A stretch of 64,000 nt of DNA. Source: Sphingomonas sp. TZW2008 (GTDB lineage Bacteria > Pseudomonadota > Alphaproteobacteria > Sphingomonadales > Sphingomonadaceae). The DNA lies in assembly GCF_002117915.1 (NCBI RefSeq), contig NZ_BDJB01000004.1, positions 115,939 to 179,938 on the forward strand. The letters run 5' to 3'. Below the pieces are notes generated by a model. The model searched no databases. It was not told where the DNA came from and saw only the letters and a list, made by a program, of their open reading frames with translations. This document shows, piece after piece, positions 16,244-24,474 of the stretch; the first letter of the stretch is position 1; each line of letters opens with the position of its first letter. The position numbers and the translations under genes are program-made.

Positions 16244-17776
16244 ATGCGTGTCATCGATCACCACATCGTCGGTTCGGGCGGCGCGGGCAGCGGCCGTACC
16301 TCCGAGGTGTTCGATCCAAACACCGGCCGCGTGCAGGCGACGGTGACGTTGGGCACGCAGGCCGATCTCGACCGCGCGATTGCAGCAGCGCAGGCGGCGC
16401 AGCCGGCATGGGCGGCAACGAATCCCCAGCGGCGCGCACGCGTGATGTTCGCGTTCAAGGCGCTGGTCGAGGCCAACATGGACGAGCTGGCGCACTTGCT
16501 CAGCAGCGAGCACGGCAAGGTGATCGCCGACGCGAAGGGCGATATCCAGCGCGGACTGGAAGTGATCGAATTCTGCTGCGGTATCCCGCACGTGCTGAAG
16601 GGCGAGTATACGCAAGGGGCGGGGCCGGGGATCGACGTTTACTCGATGCGCCAGCCGCTCGGCATCGGCGCTGGCATCACGCCGTTCAACTTCCCTGCGA
16701 TGATCCCGCTGTGGATGAGCGGCGTCGCGATCGCGACGGGCAACGCCTTCATCCTTAAGCCGTCGGAGCGCGACCCGAGCGTGCCCGTGCGGCTCGCCGA
16801 GCTGTTCCGCGAGGCGGGGCTGCCCGAGGGTATCCTGCAGGTGGTGCAGGGCGACAAGGAGATGGTCGACGCGATCCTTGATCATCCGGCGATCAGCGCG
16901 GTCAGCTTCGTCGGCTCGAGCGACATCGCGCATTACGTGTACCGTCGCGGCGTCGCGGCGGGCAAGCGCGTGCAGGCGATGGGCGGCGCGAAGAACCACG
17001 GCATCGTCATGCCCGACGCCGATCTCGATCAGGTCGTCGCCGATCTTTCTGGTGCCGCCTTCGGTTCCGCGGGCGAGCGCTGCATGGCGCTGCCCGTGGT
17101 GGTGCCGGTCGGCGAGAAGACCGCGGTGGCGCTACGTGAGAAGCTGATCCCCGCGATCGCGGCGCTGCGCGTCGGCGTGTCGACCGACGCGGAGGCGCAT
17201 TACGGCCCGGTCGTCAACGCGGCGCACCGGCAGCGCGTCGAGAACTGGATCCAGACCGGCGTCGACGAAGGCGCGGAGCTCGTTGTTGACGGACGCGGCT
17301 TCACGCTGCAGGGGCATGAGGAGGGCTTCTTCATCGGGCCGAGCCTGTTCGATCACGTCACGCCTGAGATGAGCGCCTACAAGGAAGAGATCTTCGGCCC
17401 CGTCCTCCAGATCGTCCGCGCACCCGATTTCGAGACCGCGGTGCGACTGCCGAGCGAGCATCAATACGGCAACGGCGTCGCGATCTTTACGCGCAACGGC
17501 CATGCAGCGCGTGAGTTCGCCGCGCGCGTCAACGTCGGCATGGTCGGCATCAACGTGCCGATTCCGGTGCCGGTCGCCTACCACACCTTCGGTGGCTGGA
17601 AGCGCTCGGCGTTCGGCGATACCAACCAGCACGGCATGGAAGGCGTGAAGTTCTGGACCAAGGTCAAGACCGTCACGCAGCGCTGGCCCGACGGCAGCAG
17701 CGATTTGCCGCGCGGCAGCGAGGACGGCGGGCCGAGCCGTATCCAGGACGCGTTCGTGATCCCGACGATGGGCTGA
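16244..17776 (+). CDS. mmsA: CoA-acylating methylmalonate-semialdehyde dehydrogenase
   Basis: A 510-residue aldehyde dehydrogenase that converts (methyl)malonate semialdehyde to propionyl- or acetyl-CoA in valine catabolism. The nucleophile is C280 in GSAGERCMALP. The usual ALDH catalytic Glu is replaced in GGAKNH (N251), typical of CoA-dependent, deacylating members. GITPFNFPAMIPLWM and ILKPSERDPSVP are family hallmarks. A GGAGAG site precedes ATG 16244; an upstream in-frame ATG has no such site. First gene of the catabolic operon. Confidence 0.95.
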   Translation: MRVIDHHIVGSGGAGSGRTSEVFDPNTGRVQATVTLGTQADLDRAIAAAQAAQPAWAATNPQRRARVMFAFKALVEANMDELAHLLSSEHGKVIADAKGDIQRGLEVIEFCCGIPHVLKGEYTQGAGPGIDVYSMRQPLGIGAGITPFNFPAMIPLWMSGVAIATGNAFILKPSERDPSVPVRLAELFREAGLPEGILQVVQGDKEMVDAILDHPAISAVSFVGSSDIAHYVYRRGVAAGKRVQAMGGAKNHGIVMPDADLDQVVADLSGAAFGSAGERCMALPVVVPVGEKTAVALREKLIPAIAALRVGVSTDAEAHYGPVVNAAHRQRVENWIQTGVDEGAELVVDGRGFTLQGHEEGFFIGPSLFDHVTPEMSAYKEEIFGPVLQIVRAPDFETAVRLPSEHQYGNGVAIFTRNGHAAREFAARVNVGMVGINVPIPVPVAYHTFGGWKRSAFGDTNQHGMEGVKFWTKVKTVTQRWPDGSSDLPRGSEDGGPSRIQDAFVIPTMG

Positions 17777-17826
17777 TCCGGCCGACGATGGCATAGCCGC
17801 GTCGGGCGCAGTGTGGCGGGAGATCC

Positions 17827-18318
17827 ATGATGGACAGAAAGGCGACGTTGTTCGCGATCGCTGCGGTGGCGGCGCTGGTTTCGGCATGCGAAATTCCGAT
17901 GCCCGAGCAGCGCAACGAGACCGTGATCGAGGAGGGCGGCACGTTCAACGTCGTTAACGCGATCGATCCGGCGCCACGCGATGACGCTGCGGACGTCGCG
18001 GTGGCGGCAATCAACGGCCGCCTGCCGCCCGCGTTTCTCGGGCGCTGGGGACTCGTGCCGGCGGATTGCACGTCGACGCGCGGCGACGCGAAGGGATTGA
18101 TGACGGTCGAGGCCGATCGTCTCACCTTCTACGAATCGCGCGCGACGATCGCCAAGCTCGCCACCGTCTCGCCGACCGAGTTGCGCGCAAGCCTCGCGTT
18201 CAGCGGCGAGGGACAGGAATGGACGCAGGAGACGCCGCTGGTGCTGGAGGACAATGGCAATGCGCTGACCCGCGTCGCCGATGGGCAGACGCTTCGCTAC
18301 ACGCGTTGTGCGGCGTGA
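17827..18318 (+). CDS. Lipoprotein of unknown function
   Basis: A 163-residue lipoprotein with lipobox LVSAC (Cys21). Two ATGs in tandem (17827, 17830) follow a GGGAG site; either may be used. The mature part has an acidic linker and then a compact domain from about residue 60 (FLGRWGLVPADCTSTRG) rich in beta strands, ending QTLRYTRC. Paired Cys in PADC and YTRC might form a disulfide. I do not recognise the family. It sits 50 bases after mmsA and 7 bases before purU, so it is probably co-transcribed, but a role in valine breakdown is not evident. Confidence 0.75.
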   Translation: MMDRKATLFAIAAVAALVSACEIPMPEQRNETVIEEGGTFNVVNAIDPAPRDDAADVAVAAINGRLPPAFLGRWGLVPADCTSTRGDAKGLMTVEADRLTFYESRATIAKLATVSPTELRASLAFSGEGQEWTQETPLVLEDNGNALTRVADGQTLRYTRCAA

Positions 18319-18325
18319 TCGCCCG

Positions 18326-19162
18326 GTGACGCAGGCAAGCTGGATTCTCACCTTCTCGTGCCAGGACCGCGGCGGGATCGTTGCCGCGGTGACGGGCACG
18401 CTCGCCGACGCCGGCGGCTTCATTCTCGACAGTCAGCAATATGCCGATCTCGACAGCGGGCGCTTCTTCATGCGCGTCGTCTTCGCGGGGCCGGACGTGC
18501 GCGATGCGCTGTCGATCGTCGCCGAGCGCTTTGGCTTCGATTGGACGCTGGTGCCCGCCGATCACCGCCCGCGCGTGGTGATCGCCTGCTCGACGACGTC
18601 GCACTGCCTCAACGATCTGCTGCATCGCTGGTCGATCGGCGCGCTGCCGATCGATCCGGTCGCGGTGGTTTCGAACCACGAGACACTGCGCAAACTCGCC
18701 GAGTGGCACGGCGTGCCGTTTCATCACCTGCCGGTGTTGGCCGCGAACCGCGGCGCGCAGGAGGCGGCGCTGCGCGCGATTTTCGACGAGGCGCGCGCGG
18801 ATCTGCTGGTCCTCGCGCGCTACATGCAGGTGCTGTCGCCCGATCTTGTCGCGGCGCTCGCCGGGCGCTGTGTCAACATCCATCACAGCTTTCTCCCGAG
18901 CTTCAAGGGCGCCAAGCCTTACCACCAGGCGCATGCGCGTGGCGTGAAGCTGATCGGGGCGACGGCACACTTCGTCACCACCGATCTCGACGAGGGGCCG
19001 ATCATCGAGCAGGCGGCCGAGCGCGTCGACCACCGCGCGACCGTCGAGGAGTTCATCGCCACCGGGCGTGACATCGAGGCGCAGGTGCTCGCGCGCGCGG
19101 TGCGCTGGATCGCCGAGCGCCGCGTCCTTGCCAATGGTGCGCGTACCGTCGTCTTCCGTTAG
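18326..19162 (+). CDS. purU: Formyltetrahydrofolate deformylase PurU
   Basis: A 278-residue enzyme hydrolysing 10-formyl-THF to THF and formate. An N-terminal ACT domain (WILTFSCQDRGGIVAAVTGTLADAG) precedes the formyltransferase fold. The catalytic Asn-His-Asp set is visible as NIHHSFLPSFKGAKPYHQA and HFVTTDLDEGPII. GTG 18326 is the start; a few in-frame codons further up overlap the lipoprotein gene. Its presence inside a valine operon is unusual; the acyl-CoA dehydrogenase starts 10 bases downstream. Confidence 0.93.
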   Translation: MTQASWILTFSCQDRGGIVAAVTGTLADAGGFILDSQQYADLDSGRFFMRVVFAGPDVRDALSIVAERFGFDWTLVPADHRPRVVIACSTTSHCLNDLLHRWSIGALPIDPVAVVSNHETLRKLAEWHGVPFHHLPVLAANRGAQEAALRAIFDEARADLLVLARYMQVLSPDLVAALAGRCVNIHHSFLPSFKGAKPYHQAHARGVKLIGATAHFVTTDLDEGPIIEQAAERVDHRATVEEFIATGRDIEAQVLARAVRWIAERRVLANGARTVVFR

Positions 19163-19171
19163 AGAGTTCCC

Positions 19172-20335
19172 ATGACCGACCAGTCCGACCCAACCGCCCA
19201 GTTCGATCTGACGGGCGACCAGCGCGAGATCCAGGAACTCGCGCGCCGCTTCACCGCCGATCGCATCACGCCGTTCGCGGCCGAGTGGGATGAGCAGCAC
19301 ATCTTCCCGCGCGACACGATCAAGGCCGCGGCCGAGCTCGGCTTCGCCGCGATCTACGTCAGCGAGGAGAGCGGGGGGATCAACCTCGGCCGGCTCGAGG
19401 CGGCGCTGATCATGGAAGCGATGGCCTATGGCTGCCCCGCGACGAGCGCGTTCATCTCGATCCACAACATGGCGTCGTGGATGATCGATCGCTTCGGGTC
19501 GGACGATCTCAAGGGCCGCTACCTCCCCGACCTCGTCACGATGGAGCGGATGGCGAGCTACTGCCTGACTGAGCCGGGCTCCGGATCGGATGCCGCCGCG
19601 CTCAAGACGAGCGCGCGGCTCGACGGCGATCATTACGTCGTCAACGGGACCAAGCAGTTCATCTCGGGCGCAGGCGAGAACGAAGTCTACGTCACGATGG
19701 TGCGCACCGGGGCGGACGGGCCAAAGGGGATTTCGTGCCTCGTCATCGATAAGGATACGCCGGGCGTCAGCTTTGGCGCGAACGAGCGCAAGCTCGGGTG
19801 GCACGCACAGCCGACGCGCCAGGTTATCTTCGACAACGTGCGCGTGCCCGTGGCCAATCGCGTCGGGCAGGAAGGCGAGGGGTTCCGCTTCGCGATGATG
19901 GGTCTCGACGGCGGGCGGCTCAACATCGGCGCCTGCTCGCTCGGCGGCGCGCAGCGCTGCCTCGACGAGGCGATCGCCTATACCAAGGATCGCCAGCAGT
20001 TCGGGCGGCCGGTCGCCGATTTCCAGAACACGCAATTCACGCTGGCCGACATGGATACCGAGCTGCAGGCCGCGCGCTACCTGCTCTACGTCGCGGCCGC
20101 CAAGGTAACCGCGAACGCGCCCGACAAGACGCGCTTCGCGGCGATGGCGAAGCGGCTGGCGACCGATACTGGGTCGTTGGTGGTCGATCGCGCGCTGCAG
20201 CTGCACGGCGGCTATGGCTATCTGATGGATTATCCGGTCGAGCGTTTCTGGCGCGACCTTCGCGTCCACTCGATCCTCGAGGGTACCAACCAAGTGATGC
20301 GGATGATCGTCGGGCGCGAGCTGACGCGGCAGTGA
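19172..20335 (+). CDS. Acyl-CoA dehydrogenase, probably isobutyryl-CoA dehydrogenase
   Basis: A 387-residue FAD enzyme of the acyl-CoA dehydrogenase family. The substrate and FAD segments YCLTEPGSGSDAAAL and FISGAGENEVYVTMVRT are clear, and the C-terminal ILEGTNQVMRMIVGREL contains the candidate catalytic Glu. The position between mmsA and the 3-hydroxyisobutyryl-CoA hydrolase gene argues for isobutyryl-CoA as substrate. That is inference from context, and other short or branched acyl-CoAs remain possible. Confidence 0.93.
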   Translation: MTDQSDPTAQFDLTGDQREIQELARRFTADRITPFAAEWDEQHIFPRDTIKAAAELGFAAIYVSEESGGINLGRLEAALIMEAMAYGCPATSAFISIHNMASWMIDRFGSDDLKGRYLPDLVTMERMASYCLTEPGSGSDAAALKTSARLDGDHYVVNGTKQFISGAGENEVYVTMVRTGADGPKGISCLVIDKDTPGVSFGANERKLGWHAQPTRQVIFDNVRVPVANRVGQEGEGFRFAMMGLDGGRLNIGACSLGGAQRCLDEAIAYTKDRQQFGRPVADFQNTQFTLADMDTELQAARYLLYVAAAKVTANAPDKTRFAAMAKRLATDTGSLVVDRALQLHGGYGYLMDYPVERFWRDLRVHSILEGTNQVMRMIVGRELTRQ

Positions 20336-20355
20336 GCGGGGCGGAAGGAACCAGC

Positions 20356-21399
20356 ATGAGCCAGGATCTAATCGTCACGACTGAGGGTGCCATCGGCCGC
20401 ATCCGCCTCAACCGGCCCAAGGCGATCCATGCGCTCAACACCGCGATGTGCGAGGGCTTGCTCGCCGCACTCGAGGCGTGGCGCGCCGACACGGCCGTGC
20501 AGGCGATCGTGATCGACCATGCAGAGGGGCGCGGCTTTTGCGCGGGCGGCGACATCCGCATGCTGGCAGATAGCGGGGCGAAGGACGGCGCCGAAGCGCG
20601 CGCGTTCTTCCACACCGAATATCGCATGAACCACCGCCTGTTCACCTACGCCAAGGACACGATCGCGTTCATGGATGGGATCACGATGGGCGGCGGGGTG
20701 GGCCTGTCGCAGCCATGCCGCTTCCGCGTCGCGACCGAGAATACGAAGTTCGCGATGCCTGAAACCGGGATCGGCCTGTTCCCCGACGTCGGCGGCGGCT
20801 GGTATCTGTCGCGCCTGCCGGGGCGGTTCGGGCAATATTTGGCGCTGACCGGGCACCGGCTCGACGGTGCGGAGACGTTGGCGCTCGGCCTCGCAACGCA
20901 CTTCGTGCCCGCCGAGAAGGTGGACGAGGCGAAGCGGTGCATCACCGCGGAGCCGACGCGGATCGAAGCGATCCTCACGGACCTATCGGTCGATCCGGGT
21001 CGCGCCGCGATCCTCGAACATCGCGCCGAGATCGATCGGCTGTTTGCGTCTGACCGGCTGGAGGACGTGTTCGACGCGCTGGCAGCGGACGGCAGCGATT
21101 TTGCGCGCGATACGCTGGCGACGCTTCGCACCAAGTCGCCGCAGACGATGAAGGTCAGCCTCAAGCTGCTCCTCGACGGCAATTCGATGTCGACGTTCGA
21201 GGACGAGATGCGTCAGGAATATGCCGTCGGCGCGCGCGTCGTGCAGCGGCACGATTTCCTCGAAGGCGTGCGCGCGGTGATCGTCGACAAGGACAATGCG
21301 CCGCGCTGGGATCCGGCGACGCCGGAGGGGGTCAGCGATCACGTGATCGACCAGATCTTTGCGCCCTTGCCCGATGCCGAGGCGTGGTCGCCGGCCTAA
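20356..21399 (+). CDS. 3-hydroxyisobutyryl-CoA hydrolase
   Basis: A 347-residue crotonase-fold thioesterase that releases 3-hydroxyisobutyrate in valine degradation. It is distinguished from hydratases by [20 protein letters not shown], whose Glu and Asp correspond to the hydrolase active site, by GMxGGGVG-type [13 protein letters not shown], and by a long C-terminal region (LETxxP-like [13 protein letters not shown]). A GGAAGGAA site precedes ATG 20356. The preceding frame overlapping the dehydrogenase is a shadow. Confidence 0.93.
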   Translation: MSQDLIVTTEGAIGRIRLNRPKAIHALNTAMCEGLLAALEAWRADTAVQAIVIDHAEGRGFCAGGDIRMLADSGAKDGAEARAFFHTEYRMNHRLFTYAKDTIAFMDGITMGGGVGLSQPCRFRVATENTKFAMPETGIGLFPDVGGGWYLSRLPGRFGQYLALTGHRLDGAETLALGLATHFVPAEKVDEAKRCITAEPTRIEAILTDLSVDPGRAAILEHRAEIDRLFASDRLEDVFDALAADGSDFARDTLATLRTKSPQTMKVSLKLLLDGNSMSTFEDEMRQEYAVGARVVQRHDFLEGVRAVIVDKDNAPRWDPATPEGVSDHVIDQIFAPLPDAEAWSPA

Positions 21400-21455
21400 T
21401 AACACTGAAGCGCCGCCCCTGCGCTGATCCGGGGCGGCAACGGGAGAGACAATCG

Positions 21456-22238
21456 ATGTCCGATTATGCCAATATCCTGGTCGAGCAGCGCGGCGCGGTG
21501 ACGCTCGTCACGCTCAATCGCCCGCAGTCGCTCAATGCGCTCAATTCGGACGTGCTGGCCGATCTCGCCGCGGCGTTCGGCGCCTATGATCAGGATCCTG
21601 GCCAGCGCTGCCTGGTGCTCACCGGCGCAGGCGAGAAGGCGTTCGCGGCGGGTGCCGACATCAAGCAGATGGCGGACATGGCGGCGGCCGATTTCTTCCT
21701 GCAGGATTTCTTCGCCGGTTGGCAGACCGGCGTCGTCGCGACGCGCAAGCCGTGGATCGCGGCGGTGAACGGCTTCGCGCTCGGTGGCGGGTGCGAGCTC
21801 GCGATGATGGCGGACTTCATCTACGCGGCCGACACCGCCAAGTTCGGCCAGCCCGAAATCAAGCTCGGTGTCGCGCCGGGCATGGGCGGATCGCAGCGGC
21901 TGACGCGCGCGATCGGCAAGGCCAAGGCGATGGAAATGTGCCTGACCGGCCGGATGATGGACGCCGCCGAAGCGGAACGCAGTGGGCTTGTCGCAAAGGT
22001 GGTGCCGCTCGGAGATCTGCTCAACGAGACGCTCAAGACCGCCGAGCTGATCGCCGGCATGCCGCCGATGGCTGCGATGGTGAACAAGGAGATGGTCAAC
22101 GCCGCGTTCGAGACCAACCTCGCGCAGGGCATCCTGACCGAGCGCCGCCTCTTTCAGATCCTGACCGCGACCGAGGACAAGGCCGAGGGCATGGCGGCGT
22201 TCATCGAGAAGCGCGCCGGGGTGTGGAAGGGACGCTGA
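21456..22238 (+). CDS. Enoyl-CoA hydratase
   Basis: A 260-residue crotonase. The oxyanion-hole segment is [11 protein letters not shown], and the two catalytic glutamates appear in [12 protein letters not shown] and [20 protein letters not shown]. In this operon it would hydrate methacrylyl-CoA to 3-hydroxyisobutyryl-CoA, although the enzyme class is broad. ATG 21456 follows GGGAGAGACAATCG. Confidence 0.94.
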   Translation: MSDYANILVEQRGAVTLVTLNRPQSLNALNSDVLADLAAAFGAYDQDPGQRCLVLTGAGEKAFAAGADIKQMADMAAADFFLQDFFAGWQTGVVATRKPWIAAVNGFALGGGCELAMMADFIYAADTAKFGQPEIKLGVAPGMGGSQRLTRAIGKAKAMEMCLTGRMMDAAEAERSGLVAKVVPLGDLLNETLKTAELIAGMPPMAAMVNKEMVNAAFETNLAQGILTERRLFQILTATEDKAEGMAAFIEKRAGVWKGR

Positions 22239-22504
22239 TCGAACTCCTGCTGGTAGGCGCGGCGGTGATCGCCGCTTCGGGCGTGGCGGCGGGTCGCTGG
22301 ACGCGGCTGCACCCGCTGGTCGCCGCGATGCTGGTGGCGATCCTGCCGGCGGTGCTGGCGGTCATCGCGATGGCCGGGTTTATGGCGGACGCGCGCGGCG
22401 TCTACGGTGCGGGGCTGCTCGCGTTCGTTGCGGCTGCGGGCATCGCGGCCCTTGGCGCGTTCCTCGGTTGGTTGCGCCGCAAGCATGTTGAAGGAATTGG
22501 GTAA
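22223..22504 (+). CDS. Small integral membrane protein in the valine operon
   Basis: A 93-codon frame beginning at GTG 22223 inside the end of the enoyl-CoA hydratase gene (a CTG at 22235 overlapping its stop is another possible start). It ends in TAATG overlapping the mmsB start. The product is very hydrophobic with three likely membrane helices ([20 protein letters not shown], then [20 protein letters not shown], then [20 protein letters not shown]) and a basic C-terminus. No family is recognised. Tight packing on both sides suggests it is a real operon member. Confidence 0.6.
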   Translation: MEGTLIELLLVGAAVIAASGVAAGRWTRLHPLVAAMLVAILPAVLAVIAMAGFMADARGVYGAGLLAFVAAAGIAALGAFLGWLRRKHVEGIG

Positions 22505-23385
22505 TGGCACGCGTGGGTTTCATCGGGCTCGGCAACATGGGCGGCGGCATGGCCGCGAACCTCGCAAAGAACGGGCATGACGTTCACGCCTTCGACCTGA
22601 GTGAAGAGGCGCTGGCGCGCGCGAGGCAGGCAGGCTGCCTGCCGGTTGCCGATGCGGCCGCGGCGGCGGACGGTGCCGAGGCGATTATCACCATGCTGCC
22701 CGCTGGGCGACACGTCGCCGGCGTCTATACCGACGCCGTCTTCCCGCACGCCGCGCCTGGCGCCGTGTTGATCGACTGCTCGACGATCGACGTCGCAACC
22801 GCGCGCCAGCTGGCGAGCGACGCGGCGGCCAAGGGGCTAGAGGCGGTCGACGCGCCGGTGTCGGGCGGGATCGCAGCGGCGAACGGCGGGACGCTGACCT
22901 TCATGGTGGGCGGCAGTGATGCCGGCTTCCGCCGCGCGCAGCCGTTCCTGGAGGACATGGGCAAGGCGGTGATCCACGCCGGCGCGAGCGGCGCGGGTCA
23001 GGCGGTCAAGATGTGCAACAACCTGATCCTCGCCGGCACGATGATCGCGACGTGCGAGGGTTTCGCGCTTGCTGAGAAGCTCGGGCTCGATCCGCAGGTG
23101 TTCTACGATATTTCGAGCAAGGCGACGGGGCAGAGCTGGTCGATGACGAGCTACTGCCCGCTCCCGGGCGTGGGCCCCGAAAGCCCGGCGGACCGCGACT
23201 ATCAGGGCGGGTTCGCCGCCGCGCTGATGCTGAAGGATCTGCGGCTTGCAATGGCGGCGGCAGCGGAAGCCGGCGCGACGCTGCCGCTCGGCACGCGCGC
23301 GACCGAGCTCTACGAGGCGTTCGCCACCGAGCATGATAATCTCGATTTCTCCGCGATCATCAAGACGGCGCAGGGCAAGGCATGA
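22504..23385 (+). CDS. mmsB: 3-hydroxyisobutyrate dehydrogenase
   Basis: A 293-residue NAD-dependent beta-hydroxyacid dehydrogenase oxidising 3-hydroxyisobutyrate to methylmalonate semialdehyde, the substrate of MmsA. The motifs are GFIGLGNMGGGMAANLAKNG (nucleotide binding), DAPVSGGIAAANGGTL (substrate) and GAGQAVKMCNN (catalytic Lys). The start overlaps the previous stop by one base and its own stop overlaps the next start by four. Confidence 0.96.
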   Translation: MARVGFIGLGNMGGGMAANLAKNGHDVHAFDLSEEALARARQAGCLPVADAAAAADGAEAIITMLPAGRHVAGVYTDAVFPHAAPGAVLIDCSTIDVATARQLASDAAAKGLEAVDAPVSGGIAAANGGTLTFMVGGSDAGFRRAQPFLEDMGKAVIHAGASGAGQAVKMCNNLILAGTMIATCEGFALAEKLGLDPQVFYDISSKATGQSWSMTSYCPLPGVGPESPADRDYQGGFAAALMLKDLRLAMAAAAEAGATLPLGTRATELYEAFATEHDNLDFSAIIKTAQGKA

Positions 23386-23834
23386 GCGTCGCCTTCCGCC
23401 GAGAGAGCGACGAGGAGCACAAGGAACCGCGCTTCGAACTGCCGCTGCCGGCGGGGCCGAACCTTGTCACTGCGCGCGGGCAGGAGCTGATTGACGAGCG
23501 GATCGCCGCTCTCGAGGCCGAGCGGCTCGCCGCCGACGAGGCGCGCACGGCCGAGATCGCGCGCGAGCTGCGCTACTGGGTGACGCGGCGCGCGACCGCG
23601 ATCCTCGCGCCGCCACCGCCCGCCGACGAGGTCGCCTTCGGCAGCAGTGTGACGTTTCGGCTCAACGGCAAGGAGCAGCGGATCACGCTCGTCGGGGACG
23701 ACGAGGCCGAACCCGCCGCCGGCCTCGTCTCGTTCTCCGCACCGCTCGCCCGCGCGATGATTGGGGCGGGGGAGGGCGAGCTCGTCGCTTTCAACGGGCG
23801 CGAAGACGCGATCGAGATCATCGCGGTCGGCTGA
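23382..23834 (+). CDS. GreA/GreB family elongation factor-like protein
   Basis: A 150-residue protein with the Gre-factor layout. An N-terminal helical hairpin (about residues 25-70: LVTARGQELIDERIAALEAERLAADEARTAEIARELRY) precedes a C-terminal FKBP-like Gre domain (VAFGSSVTFRL, RITLVGDDEAEPAAGLVSFSAPLARAMIGAGEGE). These factors rescue backtracked RNA polymerase. The acidic hairpin tip needed for cleavage stimulation is not the classic one, so it may be a regulatory paralogue. It overlaps mmsB by 4 bases and ends the operon. Confidence 0.82.
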   Translation: MSVAFRRESDEEHKEPRFELPLPAGPNLVTARGQELIDERIAALEAERLAADEARTAEIARELRYWVTRRATAILAPPPPADEVAFGSSVTFRLNGKEQRITLVGDDEAEPAAGLVSFSAPLARAMIGAGEGELVAFNGREDAIEIIAVG

Positions 23835-23917
23835 TCAGCCCCAGGTGGTACCATCAGTAACGGCACCAACGATGCCGTGCCGCGTTTCGCTCGCATCCCA
23901 TATACAGGAGCGACGGC

Positions 23918-24382
23918 ATGAGCATTTTCGGTGCGATCAAGAAGGCGATCTTCGGCGATCGCGGGCCGCTTGGCGGACAGTTCTCAGGCAAGCCGGCGCC
24001 TGCACCAAATCCACAGGCGACACCGGCGCCCGCGCCGCAGTCGCGTCCGACGCCTGCACCGGCGCCCGCACCGCAGCAGTCGCCGGCAGCGGCACCGGCG
24101 CAGCCGTCGCCCGCTGCTGCGGCGGTGGACGTCGAGAAGGTGCTGACGGATATCGCGGCGAAGCGCGGCGGCCCGCAGCTCAATTGGCGAACCTCGATCG
24201 TCGACTTGATGAAGCTGCTCGACATCGATTCGAGCCTCGACAACCGCAAGGAACTGGCGACCGAGCTCGGCTACACGGGCGCCAAGGACGGGTCGGCGGA
24301 AATGAACATCTGGCTCCACAAGGCGGTGATGCGCGAGCTGGAGAAGAACGGCGGCGTCGTGCCCGCCGGCCTGAAAGACTGA
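23918..24382 (+). CDS. DUF3597 domain protein
   Basis: A 154-residue protein: a short N-terminus (MSIFGAIKKAIFGD), an alanine/proline-rich linker (about residues 25-70), then a DUF3597-type helical domain (LNWRTSIVDLMKLLDIDSS and LDNRKELATELGY). The function is unknown. A GGAG site precedes the ATG. The AP-rich linker is repetitive at the DNA level. It is probably monocistronic; a GC hairpin (GATCGCGC...GCGCGATC, 24390-24418) follows, without a T-tract. Confidence 0.85.
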   Translation: MSIFGAIKKAIFGDRGPLGGQFSGKPAPAPNPQATPAPAPQSRPTPAPAPAPQQSPAAAPAQPSPAAAAVDVEKVLTDIAAKRGGPQLNWRTSIVDLMKLLDIDSSLDNRKELATELGYTGAKDGSAEMNIWLHKAVMRELEKNGGVVPAGLKD

Positions 24383-24474
24383 CTTTGCCGATCGCGCGGC
24401 CACAAGGGCGGCGCGATCGAGCCGCTTGCCGCCTTCCGCCGTTGCGCTAGACGAACGGCAAGGGAGGGGCGTGC

